Shown: positions 19,613 to 31,176 of the stretch, one piece after another
Layout of the letters: every line of letters begins with the position of its first letter
How positions within the stretch are numbered: the first letter of the stretch is position 1
Source: Rubrivivax sp.
GTDB lineage: Bacteria; Pseudomonadota; Gammaproteobacteria; Burkholderiales; Burkholderiaceae_C
NCBI GenBank assembly: GCA_019635285.1
Contig: JAHBZS010000015.1
Span: 36,562-100,561, forward strand
Direction of reading: 5' to 3'
Length of the DNA: 64,000 bases
Made by a program: the position numbers and the translations under genes
The notes under the pieces: generated by a model
The model's database searches: none
Told to the model about the DNA's origin: nothing
Seen by the model: only the letters and a program-made list of their open reading frames with translations

Positions 19613-22459
19613 ATGGCCGTGACCACCGTCGCCCAGCTAGCCACGGAGCTCAAGCGCCCCGCGGCCACACTGCTCGAGCAGCTGGAGTCGGCCGGCGTTC
19701 CGAAGAAGTCGGAAAGCGAGACGCTGACCGAAGCCGACAAGGAGCGGTTGCTGGAGTTCCTGCGCAGCGCGCACGGCACCAGCGGCAACGAGCGCAAGAA
19801 GATCACGCTGGTGCGCAAGTCGACCAGCGAGATCAAGCAGGCCGACGCCAGCGGCAAGGCGCGCACCATCCAGGTCGAGGTGCGCAAGAAGCGCGTGTTC
19901 GTCAAGCGCGACGACGTGGCGCCGGGCGTGGACGAGGCGGCGGCTGCTGCCGCCGCTGCCGCGGCCGAGCAGGTAGAACTGGAGCGCCGCGAAGCCGAGG
20001 CCCGTGCGCAGGCCGAGCTGCTGCGCGCCCAGGAGGCCGAGTTGGCCGAGCGCCGCCGCCAGCGCGAGGAACAGGAGCGTGCCGAACGCGAGGCCGCCGA
20101 AGCGCGCGCCCGCGAACAGGCCGCTGCGGCCGAAGCCGCCGCGGCCGCCGCCGCGGCCGCCGCGGCAGCGAAGCCCGAGAAGACGGCCAGCGAGCCGGCG
20201 CCTGCAGTGGCCGCTACGGCTGCAGCACCGGCAGCCCCGGCCGAGCCGCCCAAGCCCGCGCTGCGCGTCGTCAAGGCCTCGACCATCGAGGCCGAAGACA
20301 AAGCCCGCCAGGCCGACCTGGACCGCCGCCGCAAGGCCGCCGAATCGGAAGCCGCGGCCATCCGCGCGATGATGAACGCGCCGAAGAAGGTGCTCGTCGC
20401 CAAGGCGCCGGAGCCGGCCAAGCCGGCCGACGCCACCAAGGAAGGCATCACCGGCACGATCCACAAGCCCAAGGCGGCGCCGGGCGCGGGCGCCACCACG
20501 GCCAAGCCCGGCGACAAGAAGTCGGTCAAGTCCGAGAAGCTGTCGTCGAGCTGGGCCGACGACGCGAAGAAGCGCGCGGCCAAGCCGCGCACCGACGGCG
20601 GCGCTGCCGGCCGGCCGGGCTGGCGCGCGCCGCGCGGTGCACGCCGCGGCGACTCGCGCGAAGGCTCGGGCAGCGGCTTTGTCGCGCCGGCCGAATTCGT
20701 GACGCAGGAAGTGCACGTGCCCGAAACCATCTCCGTGGCCGACCTGGCGCACAAGATGTCGGTCAAGGCCTCCGAGCTGATCAAGCACCTGATGAAGCTG
20801 GGCCAGATGGTCACCATCAACCAGCAGCTCGACCAGGAAACGGCGATGATCCTGGTCGAGGAAATGGGCCACAAGGCGCTGGCCGCCAAGCTGGACGACC
20901 CCGAAGCCTTCCTCGAGGAGGAAGAGGCGGCGACCACCGGCGAAGACAAGCCGCGCGCCCCGGTGGTCACGGTGATGGGCCACGTCGACCACGGCAAGAC
21001 CTCGCTGCTGGACTACATCCGCCGCACGCGCGTGGCCTCCGGCGAGGCCGGCGGCATCACGCAGCACATCGGCGCCTATCACGTCGAGACGCCGCGCGGC
21101 ATGATCACCTTCCTGGACACCCCGGGCCACGCCGCGTTCACCGCGATGCGTGCCCGCGGCGCCAAGGCCACCGACCTGGTGGTGCTGGTGGTGGCGGCCG
21201 ACGACGGCGTGATGCCGCAGACCAAGGAAGCCATCTCGCACGCCAAGGCGGCGGGGGTGCCGATCGTCGTGGCGATGAACAAGATCGACAAGCCCGAGGC
21301 CAATGTCGAGCGCCTGAAGACCGAGCTGGTGGCCGAACAGGTCGTGCCTGAGGACTTCGGCGGCGACTCGCCGTTCGTGCCGGTGTCGGCGCGTACCGGC
21401 CAGGGCATCGACGAGCTGCTAGAGCAGGTGCTGCTGCAGGCCGAGGTGCTGGAGCTGAAGGCGCCGACCGACGCGATGGCCAAGGGCGTGGTCGTCGAGG
21501 CGCGGCTGGACAAGGGCCGCGGCCCGGTGGCCACCGTGCTGGTGCAAAGCGGCACGCTGAAGAAGGGCGACGTGGTGCTGGCCGGCTCGGCCTACGGCCG
21601 CGTGCGCGCCATGCTCGACGAGAACGGCAAGCCTGCCGACGAGGCCGGCCCGTCGATCCCGGTGGAGATCCAGGGCCTGACCGAGGTGCCGCAGGCCGGC
21701 GACGACTTCATGGTGCTGGCCGACGAGCGGCGGGCGCGCGAGATCGCCACCTTCCGCCAGGGCAAGTACCGCGACGTCAAGCTGGCCACCAAGCAGGCCG
21801 CCAAGCTGGAGAACGTGTTCGACAGCATGGGCCAGGGCGAGGTGCAGGTGCTGCCGCTGATCGTCAAGGCCGACGTGCAGGGCTCGCAGGAAGCGCTGGC
21901 GCAGGCCCTGCAGAAGCTCAGCACCGACGAGGTCAAGATCCAGATCGTGCACTCGGCGGTGGGTGGCATCAGCGAAAGCGACATCAACCTGGCGATCGCG
22001 TCCAAGGCGGTGGTCGTCGGCTTCAACGTGCGTGCCGATGCCGGTGCGCGCAAGCTGGCCGAAGGCAACGGCGTGGACCTGCGCTACTACACGATCATCT
22101 ACGACGCGGTGGACGACGTGAAGGCGGCGATGAGCGGCATGCTGGCGCCCGAGCAGCGTGAAGAGGTCATCGGCGCGGCCGAGATCCGCACCAAGTTCGT
22201 GGCCAGCAAGATCGGCACGGTGGCGGGTTGCATGATCACCGCCGGCGTCGTGCGCCGCGGCGCGCGCGTGCGCGTGCTGCGCGACAACGTCATCGTCTAC
22301 ACCGGCGAGGTCGAGAGCGTGCGCCGCATCAAGGAAGACGTGCGCGAGGTCAAGGAAGGCTTCGAGTGCGGCGTCAAGATCAAGAACTACAACGACATCG
22401 CCGAGGGCGACCAGCTCGAGTTCTTCGAGGTCAAGGAAGTGGCTCGCACTTTGTCTTAG
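19613..22459 (+). CDS. infB: Translation initiation factor IF-2
   Basis: This 948-aa GTPase places initiator tRNA on the ribosome. It has an N-terminal IF2N domain ([19 protein letters not shown]), a long charged, alanine-rich linker including a run of twelve alanines near residue 180, a second IF2N domain ([20 protein letters not shown]), and the G domain with GHVDHGKTS near residue 455, DTPGHAAF and NKID. Domains II to IV follow. AAGGAAA lies a few bases before the ATG. The linker length is at the high end but normal for Burkholderiales. Confidence 0.97.
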   Translation: MAVTTVAQLATELKRPAATLLEQLESAGVPKKSESETLTEADKERLLEFLRSAHGTSGNERKKITLVRKSTSEIKQADASGKARTIQVEVRKKRVFVKRDDVAPGVDEAAAAAAAAAAEQVELERREAEARAQAELLRAQEAELAERRRQREEQERAEREAAEARAREQAAAAEAAAAAAAAAAAAKPEKTASEPAPAVAATAAAPAAPAEPPKPALRVVKASTIEAEDKARQADLDRRRKAAESEAAAIRAMMNAPKKVLVAKAPEPAKPADATKEGITGTIHKPKAAPGAGATTAKPGDKKSVKSEKLSSSWADDAKKRAAKPRTDGGAAGRPGWRAPRGARRGDSREGSGSGFVAPAEFVTQEVHVPETISVADLAHKMSVKASELIKHLMKLGQMVTINQQLDQETAMILVEEMGHKALAAKLDDPEAFLEEEEAATTGEDKPRAPVVTVMGHVDHGKTSLLDYIRRTRVASGEAGGITQHIGAYHVETPRGMITFLDTPGHAAFTAMRARGAKATDLVVLVVAADDGVMPQTKEAISHAKAAGVPIVVAMNKIDKPEANVERLKTELVAEQVVPEDFGGDSPFVPVSARTGQGIDELLEQVLLQAEVLELKAPTDAMAKGVVVEARLDKGRGPVATVLVQSGTLKKGDVVLAGSAYGRVRAMLDENGKPADEAGPSIPVEIQGLTEVPQAGDDFMVLADERRAREIATFRQGKYRDVKLATKQAAKLENVFDSMGQGEVQVLPLIVKADVQGSQEALAQALQKLSTDEVKIQIVHSAVGGISESDINLAIASKAVVVGFNVRADAGARKLAEGNGVDLRYYTIIYDAVDDVKAAMSGMLAPEQREEVIGAAEIRTKFVASKIGTVAGCMITAGVVRRGARVRVLRDNVIVYTGEVESVRRIKEDVREVKEGFECGVKIKNYNDIAEGDQLEFFEVKEVARTLS

Positions 22460-22498
22460 CCCCCACGCACCCTCCCGGTCGCTGCCCCCCGAGGGGGC
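22459..22498. repeat. GC-rich intergenic repeat, copy 1
   Basis: A GCCCCCACGC...GCTGCCCCCCGAGGGGGC element directly after infB. Related copies lie at 29438-29475 and 36262-36300. The ends GCCCCC and GGGGGC can pair. Such short dispersed repeats are common in Burkholderiales genomes; their function is unknown. Confidence 0.6.
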
Positions 22499-22505
22499 GC
22501 ATGCA

Positions 22506-22569
22506 GCGGACCGGCGGAGCCGGGTCCGCGCATGGCCTCGATCAAGGGAGCCCCGCTTCGGCGGGGCTC
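22506..22569. other. Two hairpins between infB and rbfA
   Basis: GCGGACC/GGTCCGC (22506-22529) and GAGCCCCGC-TTCG-GCGGGGCTC (22548-22569) form stable stems ahead of rbfA. No T tract follows, so they more likely set mRNA processing or stability than terminate the operon. Confidence 0.6.
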
Positions 22570-22586
22570 GGTGCTTCAGGAGTCGT

Positions 22587-22955
22587 ATGCGTCACAAGAA
22601 AGCCATCCCCAACCGCAGCTTCCGCGTCGCCGACCAGATCCAGCGCGACGTGGCGGTGCTGGTGCGCGAGCTGAAGGACCCGCGCATCGGCATGGTCACG
22701 ATCAACGCGGTCGAGGTCTCGCCCGACTATGCGCATGCCCAGGTGTACTTCTCGCTGCTCAGCGGCGACGTGGGCGAATGCGAGCAGGCGCTCAACGAAG
22801 CCGCCGGCTTCCTGCGCAACAGCCTGTTCAAGAAGCTCCAGATCCACACGGTGCCGACGCTGCACTTTCACTTCGACCGCAGCACCGAGCGCGCCGCCGA
22901 CCTGAGCGCGCTGATCGCCAAGGCCAACGCCCAGCGCGCCAAGGACGACGAGTGA
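22587..22955 (+). CDS. rbfA: 30S ribosome-binding factor RbfA
   Basis: This 122-aa KH-fold protein binds the 30S subunit and helps mature the 16S rRNA 5' end, notably in the cold. It shows [40 protein letters not shown] and a C-terminal [17 protein letters not shown], all typical of the family. AGGAGT lies just before the ATG. The stop overlaps the truB GTG start. Confidence 0.96.
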   Translation: MRHKKAIPNRSFRVADQIQRDVAVLVRELKDPRIGMVTINAVEVSPDYAHAQVYFSLLSGDVGECEQALNEAAGFLRNSLFKKLQIHTVPTLHFHFDRSTERAADLSALIAKANAQRAKDDE

Positions 22956-23890
22956 AGCCGTCGCCGCGTGTGCGCCCCCCGCGCCGTGCCGTGCACGGCG
23001 TGCTGCTGCTCGACAAGCCGCTGGGGCTGAGCAGCAACGACGCACTGCAGCGCGTCAAGCGCCTGTACCGCGCCGAGAAGGCCGGCCATACCGGCACGCT
23101 GGACCCGCTGGCCACCGGCCTGCTGCCGCTGTGCTTCGGTGCGGCCACCAAGTTCTCGCAGGTCAGCCTGGACGCCGACAAGCGTTACCTGGCGACGCTG
23201 CGCCTGGGGCAGACCACGAGCACCGGCGATGCCGAGGGCCAGCTGCTGCAGCAGCGCGAGGTCGCGGTGGGCCGCGCCGACCTCGACGCGGCGCTGCTGC
23301 GCTTCACCGGCGCCATCGATCAGGTGCCGCCGATGCATTCGGCGCTGAAGCTGGACGGCCGCGCGCTCTACGAGTACGCGCGCCAGGGCGTCGAAGTCGA
23401 ACGTGCACCGCGCCGCGTGACCGTCCATCGCCTCGAGGTCGTCGACTGGCAGGCGCCTACGCTGGTGCTGGACGTGGGGTGCAGCAAGGGCACCTACATC
23501 CGCACGCTGGCCCAGGACCTCGGCGAGCAGCTCGGTTGCGGCGCGCACCTGAGCGCGCTGCGCCGCACCGCCAGCGGCGCGCTGCGCGTCGAAGACGCGT
23601 CGTCGCTGGACGCGCTGGAGGCAATGAGCGAAGCCGAACGCGATGCGCTGCTGCAACCCGCCGACGCGCTGCTGGCCGGCTGGCCGCGCGTGCAACTGCC
23701 GGACGACGAGGCGGGCCGCTTCCTCACCGGGCTGCGCCGCCGCGTGAGCCTGGCCGACGCCGCCGCGGTGCGCGTCTACGGGCCGCGCGAGGCCTTCCTG
23801 GGCAGCGCCCACATCAAGGCCGGCGAGCTGATCGCCGACCGCCTGCTTTCGCCCGCCGAAGTGGCGGGCTGTACCGACAGCCTGAAATGA
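22952..23890 (+). CDS. truB: tRNA pseudouridine(55) synthase
   Basis: This 312-aa enzyme makes pseudouridine 55 in the T loop of tRNAs. The catalytic Asp51 lies in [48 protein letters not shown] and [15 protein letters not shown] follow, then a C-terminal PUA-like part. The start is inferred as GTG 22952, which overlaps the rbfA stop (GTGA) and gives [20 protein letters not shown]. The upstream open frame is the shadow of rbfA. Confidence 0.95.
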   Translation: MKPSPRVRPPRRAVHGVLLLDKPLGLSSNDALQRVKRLYRAEKAGHTGTLDPLATGLLPLCFGAATKFSQVSLDADKRYLATLRLGQTTSTGDAEGQLLQQREVAVGRADLDAALLRFTGAIDQVPPMHSALKLDGRALYEYARQGVEVERAPRRVTVHRLEVVDWQAPTLVLDVGCSKGTYIRTLAQDLGEQLGCGAHLSALRRTASGALRVEDASSLDALEAMSEAERDALLQPADALLAGWPRVQLPDDEAGRFLTGLRRRVSLADAAAVRVYGPREAFLGSAHIKAGELIADRLLSPAEVAGCTDSLK

Positions 23891-23897
23891 GCCGACC

Positions 23898-25715
<1,818 letters not shown>

Positions 25716-25772
25716 CTTCGCGCTTGCGCCTCCGGATGCTCTTCGGCGTACCGCCTTTCCGTGGGCACCCCC

Positions 25773-25828
25773 GAGCCCCCGCCAAGCGGGGGCTCCAGCA
25801 TGTGATGGCCCGGCCCGCTTCGCGGGCC
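25773..25828. other. Two GC-rich hairpins after typA
   Basis: GAGCCCCCGC-CAA-GCGGGGGCTC (25773-25795) and GGCCCGC-TTC-GCGGGCC (25812-25828) are perfect stems. Neither has a T tract. Together they probably mark the 3' end of the typA transcript. Confidence 0.65.
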
Positions 25829-25839
25829 TCTGAGATGAC

Positions 25840-26760
25840 GTGACCCATCGGCGAGCCGTTTTCCTGATGATCTGCGTGACGCTGATGTGGAGCATCGCGG
25901 GCATCGTCACGCGCCATCTCGACAGCGCGCGCGGCTTCGAGGTGACCTTCTGGCGCAGCCTGTTCAACGCGCTGGCGCTGCTGCTGGTGCTGGGCGCGCT
26001 GCAGGGGCCGGCGCGGCTGTGGCGCACGCTGCGCAGCGGCGGCCGGCCGCTGTGGATCTCCGGCCTGTGCTGGTGCGTGATGTACACCGCCTTCATGGTG
26101 GCGATCACGCTGACCACGGTGGCCAACGTGCTGGTGACCATGGCGCTGGCGCCGCTGTTGACGGCGTTGTGCGCGCGCGTCGCGCTCGGCCATCGGCTGG
26201 CCTTGCGCACCTGGGTGGCCATCGCCGTGGCCGGTACCGGCATCGCCTGGATGTACGGCAGCGAACTGGGCGGTGGCGATGCGCGCCATTGGCTCGGCAC
26301 GGCGGTGGCCTTGTGCGTGCCCGTCGCCGCCGCCATCAAGTGGACGCTGCTGCAGCACTTGTACCGGCGCGCCGCCAGCGAGCCGCCGCCCGACATGCTG
26401 GCGCCGGTGCTGCTGGGCGCGCTGCTGTCGGCGGCACTGACGCTGCCGCTGGCCTTGCCGCTGGCGGCGTCGGCGCACGACGTGGCGCTGCTGGCGCTGC
26501 TGGGCGTGGTGCAGCTGGCCATTCCCTGTCTGCTGGCGGTGCGCGTGGCGCGTGTGCTCAGCGCGCCCGAAGTGTCGCTGCTGGGCCTGCTGGAGGTGGT
26601 GTTCGGCGTGCTCTGGGTCTGGCTCGGCACCGACGAGGCGCCTTCGGCGTCGGTGCTCGGCGGCGGGTTGGTGGTGCTGTTGGCGCTGGCCGCCAACGAG
26701 ACGCTGGCGCTGCGCCGGCTGTTGCCGATGCCCGGCGTGTCGCACACGTCGCGCCGCTAG
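25840..26760 (+). CDS. EamA/DMT family transporter
   Basis: This 306-aa inner-membrane protein has about ten hydrophobic helices in two EamA repeats, starting MTHRRAVFLMICVTLMWSIA. Relatives export or import small metabolites such as amino acids; the substrate is unknown. The start is a GTG at 25840 shortly after the typA-side hairpins. A basic C-terminus (HTSRR) faces the cytoplasm. It stands alone between typA and the GntR gene. Confidence 0.85.
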   Translation: MTHRRAVFLMICVTLMWSIAGIVTRHLDSARGFEVTFWRSLFNALALLLVLGALQGPARLWRTLRSGGRPLWISGLCWCVMYTAFMVAITLTTVANVLVTMALAPLLTALCARVALGHRLALRTWVAIAVAGTGIAWMYGSELGGGDARHWLGTAVALCVPVAAAIKWTLLQHLYRRAASEPPPDMLAPVLLGALLSAALTLPLALPLAASAHDVALLALLGVVQLAIPCLLAVRVARVLSAPEVSLLGLLEVVFGVLWVWLGTDEAPSASVLGGGLVVLLALAANETLALRRLLPMPGVSHTSRR

Positions 26761-26837
26761 CCGCTGACCGCTAACGGCGGTCTGGGTGCGCGGGGTTCCC
26801 GGCTAGCGCAGCGCCTGCCCGATGCGTACATCCCCTA

Positions 26838-26849
26838 GTTTGATCAAAC
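26838..26849. promoter_or_regulatory. 12-bp palindrome upstream of the GntR gene (candidate operator)
   Basis: GTTTGATCAAAC is a perfect palindrome in an AT-richer patch about 100 bases before the GntR start. Position and symmetry suit an autoregulatory operator of the FCD-type regulator. This is inference. Confidence 0.5.
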
Positions 26850-26948
26850 ATCACGTATCGCCTATCGTCGATGGATTCCCTACTGCTGGCAGGTCATGCC
26901 TCTCCACGAGGGCATCCCACGAAAGCTCCATTTCTGCTGCGTCTTGCC

Positions 26949-27674
26949 ATGACCGACCTCCGCAGTTCCCGCGCCCCGGGCGCCGCCGGCCTGGATGTGC
27001 CTTCCGGCCCGCTGACGGCGCTGCAGCCCATCGTGCGCCAGTCGGTCAACGAGGCGGTGTACCGGGCACTGCGCAACAAGCTGATGCACGGTGAATACCG
27101 CGCCGGCCAGCAACTGGGCATCCAGGAACTGGCCGACGCGCTGGAGACGAGCACGATGCCGGTGCGTGAGGCGCTGCGGCGCCTGGTCGCACAGCAGGGC
27201 CTGGAGCCGATGCGCAACGGCTGCACCCGCGTGCCGCTGATCACGCCGGCGCGGCTGGCCGACATCCGCCGCGCGCGCGTGCTGGTCGAAGGCACGGTCA
27301 CCGAATGGGCCGGCCCGCGCCTGCCGGCCCGCACGCTGGACCAGCTGAACCAGCTGGCGCGAGAGATCACCGAGGAGCGCCGCACGCGCGAAGGCGTGCC
27401 CAGCAGCCTGGAGAAGAACCGCATCTTCCACTTCACCATCTACGGCGCGGCCGAGTCCCCGGTGATGCTGGCGATGATCGAGAGCCTGTGGCTGCAGTCT
27501 GGCGCCTACCTGCGCGAGACCCGCGAGCTGCTGCACACCGACGACAAGCCGGCCGACCACCTGCACGAGCAGACCGTCGAGGCGCTGCTCGCCGGCAACT
27601 GGCCGCTGGCGCGCCAGCACATCCAGGCCGACATCAGCTGGGTCTTCGATCGCCTCGAGCCGCTGGGCGGATGA
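26949..27674 (+). CDS. GntR family regulator, FCD subfamily
   Basis: This 241-aa protein has an N-terminal winged helix ([36 protein letters not shown], about 30-95) and a C-terminal all-alpha FCD domain ([18 protein letters not shown] onward) with histidines that usually bind a metal and an acid ligand ([22 protein letters not shown]). FCD members commonly sense sugar acids or other carboxylates and repress the adjacent operon. Start ATG 26949 ([11 protein letters not shown]) is preferred; the frame is open to an ATG at 26871. The stop overlaps the dehydratase start. Confidence 0.9.
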   Translation: MTDLRSSRAPGAAGLDVPSGPLTALQPIVRQSVNEAVYRALRNKLMHGEYRAGQQLGIQELADALETSTMPVREALRRLVAQQGLEPMRNGCTRVPLITPARLADIRRARVLVEGTVTEWAGPRLPARTLDQLNQLAREITEERRTREGVPSSLEKNRIFHFTIYGAAESPVMLAMIESLWLQSGAYLRETRELLHTDDKPADHLHEQTVEALLAGNWPLARQHIQADISWVFDRLEPLGG

Positions 27675-29428
27675 CCCTGATGGCCCGTCCACCCCTGTCG
27701 CAGCGCAACCTCCACATGCCCCAACAACCCCGCTCCCGCATGGTCACGCAGGGCGTGACCCGCACGCCCCACCGGGCCTTTCTCCGGGCCACCGGCCTGG
27801 ACGACGACGACCTGAACAAGTCGATGGTCGCCATCATCGGCACCGCGGGCGACAACACGCCATGCTCCCAGTCGCTCGGCCCGCAGGCCGACAGCGCCCG
27901 GCTCGGTGTGGCCGAAGGCGGCGGCGTGCCGGTGATCATGAACACCATCTCGGTGTCCGACGGCACCTCGATGAACCATGACGGCATGCGCATGAGCCTG
28001 ATTTCGCGCGAGCTCATCGCCGACAGCATGGAAGTGGCGGTGCGCGGCCATGCCTACGACGCGCTGGTCGGCTTCGGCGGCTGCGACAAGACGCTGCCCG
28101 GCACGCTGATGGCGATGGTGCGGCTGAATGTCCCGTCGGTGTTCGTCTACGGCGGCTCGATGCTGCCCGGCTATTCGCCCGACGGCAGCGAGAACACCGT
28201 GCTCACCGCCATCGAAGGCGTGGGTCGCGTGCAGAGCGGCGCCATCACGCTGGCGCAGTTGCAGGGCATCGAGCGCCGCTGCGCGATGACGGTGGGTTCG
28301 TGCCCCGGCCAGTTCACCGCCAACACGATGGGCATGATCGCCGAGGCCTTGGGCCTGTCCTTCCTCGGCTCGTCCACCATACCTGCCGTGTACAGCCAGC
28401 GCCACGCGCTGGCCCGGCGCGCCGGGCGCCGGGCGATGGAGATCCTGACGCAGGGCGGGCCGCTGCCGCGCGACCTGGTGACGCGCAAGAGCCTGGAGAA
28501 CGCCGCCGCCGCCGCCGCCGCCACCGGCGGCTCGACCAACGTCGCGCTGCACATCCCGGCCATTGCGCACGAGGCCGGCATCCGCTTCACGATGGACGAT
28601 CTGGCGGAGGTGTTCGACCGCACGCCGCTGATCGCCGACCTGCAGCCGGGCGGCCGCTACCTGGCCCGCGACCTCGATGTCATCGGCGGCGCGCCGGTGG
28701 TGTTCAAGGCGCTGCTGCGCGGCGGCCATCTGCATGGCGACACGCTGACACTGACCGGCGAGACGCTGGCCGAGGCGCTGGAGCGCTTCCCTGACCCCGA
28801 CGGCCGCATCGTGCGCGACAGTGCGCAGCCGCTGCATGCCAGCGGGGGGCTGGTGGTGCTCAAGGGCAACCTCTGCCCGCACGGCGCGCTGCTGAAGATC
28901 GCCGGGCTCAAGGCCCTGAGCTTCGAAGGCCGCGCCCGCGTCTTCGAGACCGAAGAAGACTGCATGCGGGTGGTGTCGGCGCGGGCCTACCAAGAGGGCG
29001 ACGTGCTGCTCATCCGCAACGAGGGCCCCCGCGGCGGCCCGGGCATGCGCGAGATGCTCAGCGTCACCGCGGCCATCTACGGCCAGGGCCAGGGCGAGAA
29101 GGTGGCGCTGCTGACCGATGGCCGCTTCTCCGGCGCGACCCGGGGCATGTGCATCGGCTACGCCAGCCCCGAGGCGGCTGCGGGCGGCGCCATCGGCCTG
29201 GTGCGCGATGGCGACCGCATCAGCATCGACGCGGCCGCGGGCCGCATTCATCTGCACGTCAGCGATGCAGAACTGGCCGAGCGCCGCCAGCACTGGCAAC
29301 CCCATGTGCGCGGGCGCCTGGCCGGCGCGATGGAGAAATACGCCCGCCTGGTCGGCCCGACGCACGAAGGCGCCGTGACCCATTCGGGGCTGGCCGAGTG
29401 GCCGCTCGAGACGCCGTCGGACACCTAG
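27671..29428 (+). CDS. IlvD/Edd family dehydratase
   Basis: This 585-aa enzyme belongs to the iron-sulfur dehydratases that convert dihydroxy acids or sugar acids to 2-oxo acids. All three cluster cysteines of the [2Fe-2S] type are present: Cys65 ([10 protein letters not shown]), Cys138 (GGCDKTLPG) and Cys211 ([12 protein letters not shown]). Given the GntR/TRAP operon it probably acts on a sugar acid, although housekeeping dihydroxyacid dehydratase (IlvD) cannot be excluded. The ATG at 27671 overlaps the GntR stop (ATGA); ATG 27716 ([13 protein letters not shown]) also fits relatives. Confidence 0.85.
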   Translation: MTLMARPPLSQRNLHMPQQPRSRMVTQGVTRTPHRAFLRATGLDDDDLNKSMVAIIGTAGDNTPCSQSLGPQADSARLGVAEGGGVPVIMNTISVSDGTSMNHDGMRMSLISRELIADSMEVAVRGHAYDALVGFGGCDKTLPGTLMAMVRLNVPSVFVYGGSMLPGYSPDGSENTVLTAIEGVGRVQSGAITLAQLQGIERRCAMTVGSCPGQFTANTMGMIAEALGLSFLGSSTIPAVYSQRHALARRAGRRAMEILTQGGPLPRDLVTRKSLENAAAAAAATGGSTNVALHIPAIAHEAGIRFTMDDLAEVFDRTPLIADLQPGGRYLARDLDVIGGAPVVFKALLRGGHLHGDTLTLTGETLAEALERFPDPDGRIVRDSAQPLHASGGLVVLKGNLCPHGALLKIAGLKALSFEGRARVFETEEDCMRVVSARAYQEGDVLLIRNEGPRGGPGMREMLSVTAAIYGQGQGEKVALLTDGRFSGATRGMCIGYASPEAAAGGAIGLVRDGDRISIDAAAGRIHLHVSDAELAERRQHWQPHVRGRLAGAMEKYARLVGPTHEGAVTHSGLAEWPLETPSDT

Positions 29429-29437
29429 GATGACACG

Positions 29438-29475
29438 GCCCCCACGCTCACTGCGTTCGCGGCCCCCGACGGGGC
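29438..29475. repeat. GC-rich intergenic repeat, copy 2
   Basis: GCCCCCACGCTCACTGCG...GGCCCCCGACGGGGC between the dehydratase and the dehydrogenase. It resembles the copies at 22459-22498 and 36262-36300 in order of blocks (CCCAC, CGCTxxCTxCG, GCCCC, GGGGC). Confidence 0.6.
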
Positions 29476-29484
29476 GACACTGAC

Positions 29485-30381
29485 ATGAAACTCGGATTCT
29501 GCGGACTGGGACTGATGGGCGCGCCGATGGTGCGCCGCCTGCTGGCGGCGGGCCACCAGGTGCAGGTGTGGAACCGCTCGGCGGCCAAGGCCGAAGCGCT
29601 GGCCGCACAGGGCGCGCGCGTGGTCGGCAGCGCGCGCGAGGCCGCCAGCGGCGTCGACGGCGTGCTGATGTGCCTGTTCGACGCCCACGCCGTCGAGGCG
29701 GTGGTCTTCGGCGCGGACGGCGTGGCGGAAGCGACGGGCCTGCGCTGGCTGGCCGACCATTCGAGCATCGACCCGGCGGCCACGCGGACGCTGGCGGCGC
29801 GCCTGGCGCAGGCCAGCGGCGCCGACTGGATCGACGCGCCGGTCTCGGGCGGCATCGCCGGCGTCGAAGCCGGCACGCTGGCCGTGATGACCGGCGGCGC
29901 GCCGACGCACATGGCGCAGGCGGCCGAGGCCATGCGGGCCTACGCGGGCAACGTCACCCACATGGGCCCCGCGGGCGCGGGCCAGGCCACCAAGCTGTGC
30001 AACCAGACCATCGTCGCCACCACCGTGGTGGCCATCGCCGAAGCGCTGGGCTTTGCCGCGCGCAACGGCATCGCCCTGGACAAGCTGGCCGGCGCACTGG
30101 CGGGCGGCTGGGCCGACTCCAAGCCGCTGCAAGTCTTTGCCCCGCGCATGAACGAAGCCCAGCCCACGATCATCGGCGCGCTGTCGACCATGCTCAAGGA
30201 CGTGGACACCGTGCTCGCCAACGCACAGCGCAGCGGCGCGCCGATGCCGGTGACGGCCGGCGTGCAGCAGGTGCTGCGCGTGGCCGACGCCATGGGTTTG
30301 GGCCAGGCCGAACTGTCGGCGGTGATCAGCGTGGTGCGGCCCGAGCTGCGCGAGGCCTTCCTGCGCCAGGTTCCGGCCTGA
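29485..30381 (+). CDS. NAD(P)-dependent beta-hydroxyacid dehydrogenase (3-hydroxyisobutyrate dehydrogenase family)
   Basis: This 298-aa protein has the N-terminal Rossmann motif GFCGLGLMGAPMVRRL, the substrate motif DAPVSGG (117-123), the catalytic Lys170 in GAGQATKLCNQ and the KDVD motif near the C-terminus. Family members include 3-hydroxyisobutyrate, tartronate semialdehyde and L-threonate (LtnD) dehydrogenases. Beside an OtnI-like isomerase and a DenD-like protein, a four-carbon sugar acid substrate is the most likely. Only nine bases separate it from the next gene. Confidence 0.87.
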   Translation: MKLGFCGLGLMGAPMVRRLLAAGHQVQVWNRSAAKAEALAAQGARVVGSAREAASGVDGVLMCLFDAHAVEAVVFGADGVAEATGLRWLADHSSIDPAATRTLAARLAQASGADWIDAPVSGGIAGVEAGTLAVMTGGAPTHMAQAAEAMRAYAGNVTHMGPAGAGQATKLCNQTIVATTVVAIAEALGFAARNGIALDKLAGALAGGWADSKPLQVFAPRMNEAQPTIIGALSTMLKDVDTVLANAQRSGAPMPVTAGVQQVLRVADAMGLGQAELSAVISVVRPELREAFLRQVPA

Positions 30382-30390
30382 GGCACGCGC

Positions 30391-31176
30391 ATGCAACTGG
30401 CCGCCAATCTCAGCTGGCTGTACCGCGACCTGGACTGGGGCGCGCGCTTCGAGGCCGCCGCGCGCGACGGCTTTCGCGCCGCCGAGATCCTGCTGCCTTA
30501 CGAGCACCCACCGCAGTGGTATGCCGAGCGGCTGCGCGATGCCGGCCTGGCGCTGGTGTTGATCAACACGCCGATCGCCCCCGGCGCGGGCCGCCTGGGC
30601 TGGGCCGCACTGCCGGGCGCGCAGGCCGAGTTCCGCGCGGCGCTGGACCGCGCACGTGCCGTGGCCCAGGCCACCGGCTGCCCGGCGCTGCACGTGATGG
30701 CCGGCCACGTGGCCGAGCATGCCACGGCGGACTGCGACGCCACGCTACGCCGCAACCTGGAGTGGGCCCTGGCCCGCACCGATGCAGACGGCCTGCTGCT
30801 GACGCTGGAGCCGCTGAACCGCCGCGACATGGCGGGCTACCACTATCACCACCCCGACCAGGTGCTGGCGGTGCTGCGCGACCTGCCGTCGCCGCGGCTG
30901 CGCCTGCAGTTCGACTACTACCACGTGGCCATGGAGGGGCTGGATCCGCTGGCCACCGTGCAGGCATGCGCACCGCACATCGGCCATGTGCAGATTGCCG
31001 GGGTGGACGGCCGTTTCGAGCCCGACCTGCACGCGGGCCATCTGCTCGACGCGGTGGCGGCGCTGCCCGACCTGGGCTACGACGGCTGGCTGGGCTGCGA
31101 ATACCAGCCGCGCAGCACGGCCGCTGCGGGCCTGGGCTGGTGCGAGCCGCTGCGCGCGCGGGGCCGGCTCGCATGA
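30391..31176 (+). CDS. Hydroxypyruvate isomerase-like sugar isomerase (OtnI family)
   Basis: This 261-aa TIM barrel of the AP-endonuclease 2 family matches Hyi/OtnI in length and active site. Glu140 (LTLEPLN) and Glu237 (GCEYQPR) lie three positions from the E. coli Hyi pair 143/240. FDYYHV and HVQIAGVDGRFEPD supply metal ligands. OtnI converts 2-oxo-tetronate to 3-oxo-tetronate; Hyi interconverts hydroxypyruvate and tartronate semialdehyde. The neighbouring dehydrogenases favour the tetronate role. The stop overlaps the next start (ATGA). Confidence 0.85.
   Translation: MQLAANLSWLYRDLDWGARFEAAARDGFRAAEILLPYEHPPQWYAERLRDAGLALVLINTPIAPGAGRLGWAALPGAQAEFRAALDRARAVAQATGCPALHVMAGHVAEHATADCDATLRRNLEWALARTDADGLLLTLEPLNRRDMAGYHYHHPDQVLAVLRDLPSPRLRLQFDYYHVAMEGLDPLATVQACAPHIGHVQIAGVDGRFEPDLHAGHLLDAVAALPDLGYDGWLGCEYQPRSTAAAGLGWCEPLRARGRLA

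Noticed and set aside
19637-21241. Long minus-strand frame opposite infB
   Set aside because: Glycine/arginine-rich mirror of the IF-2 linker; no independent start signals.
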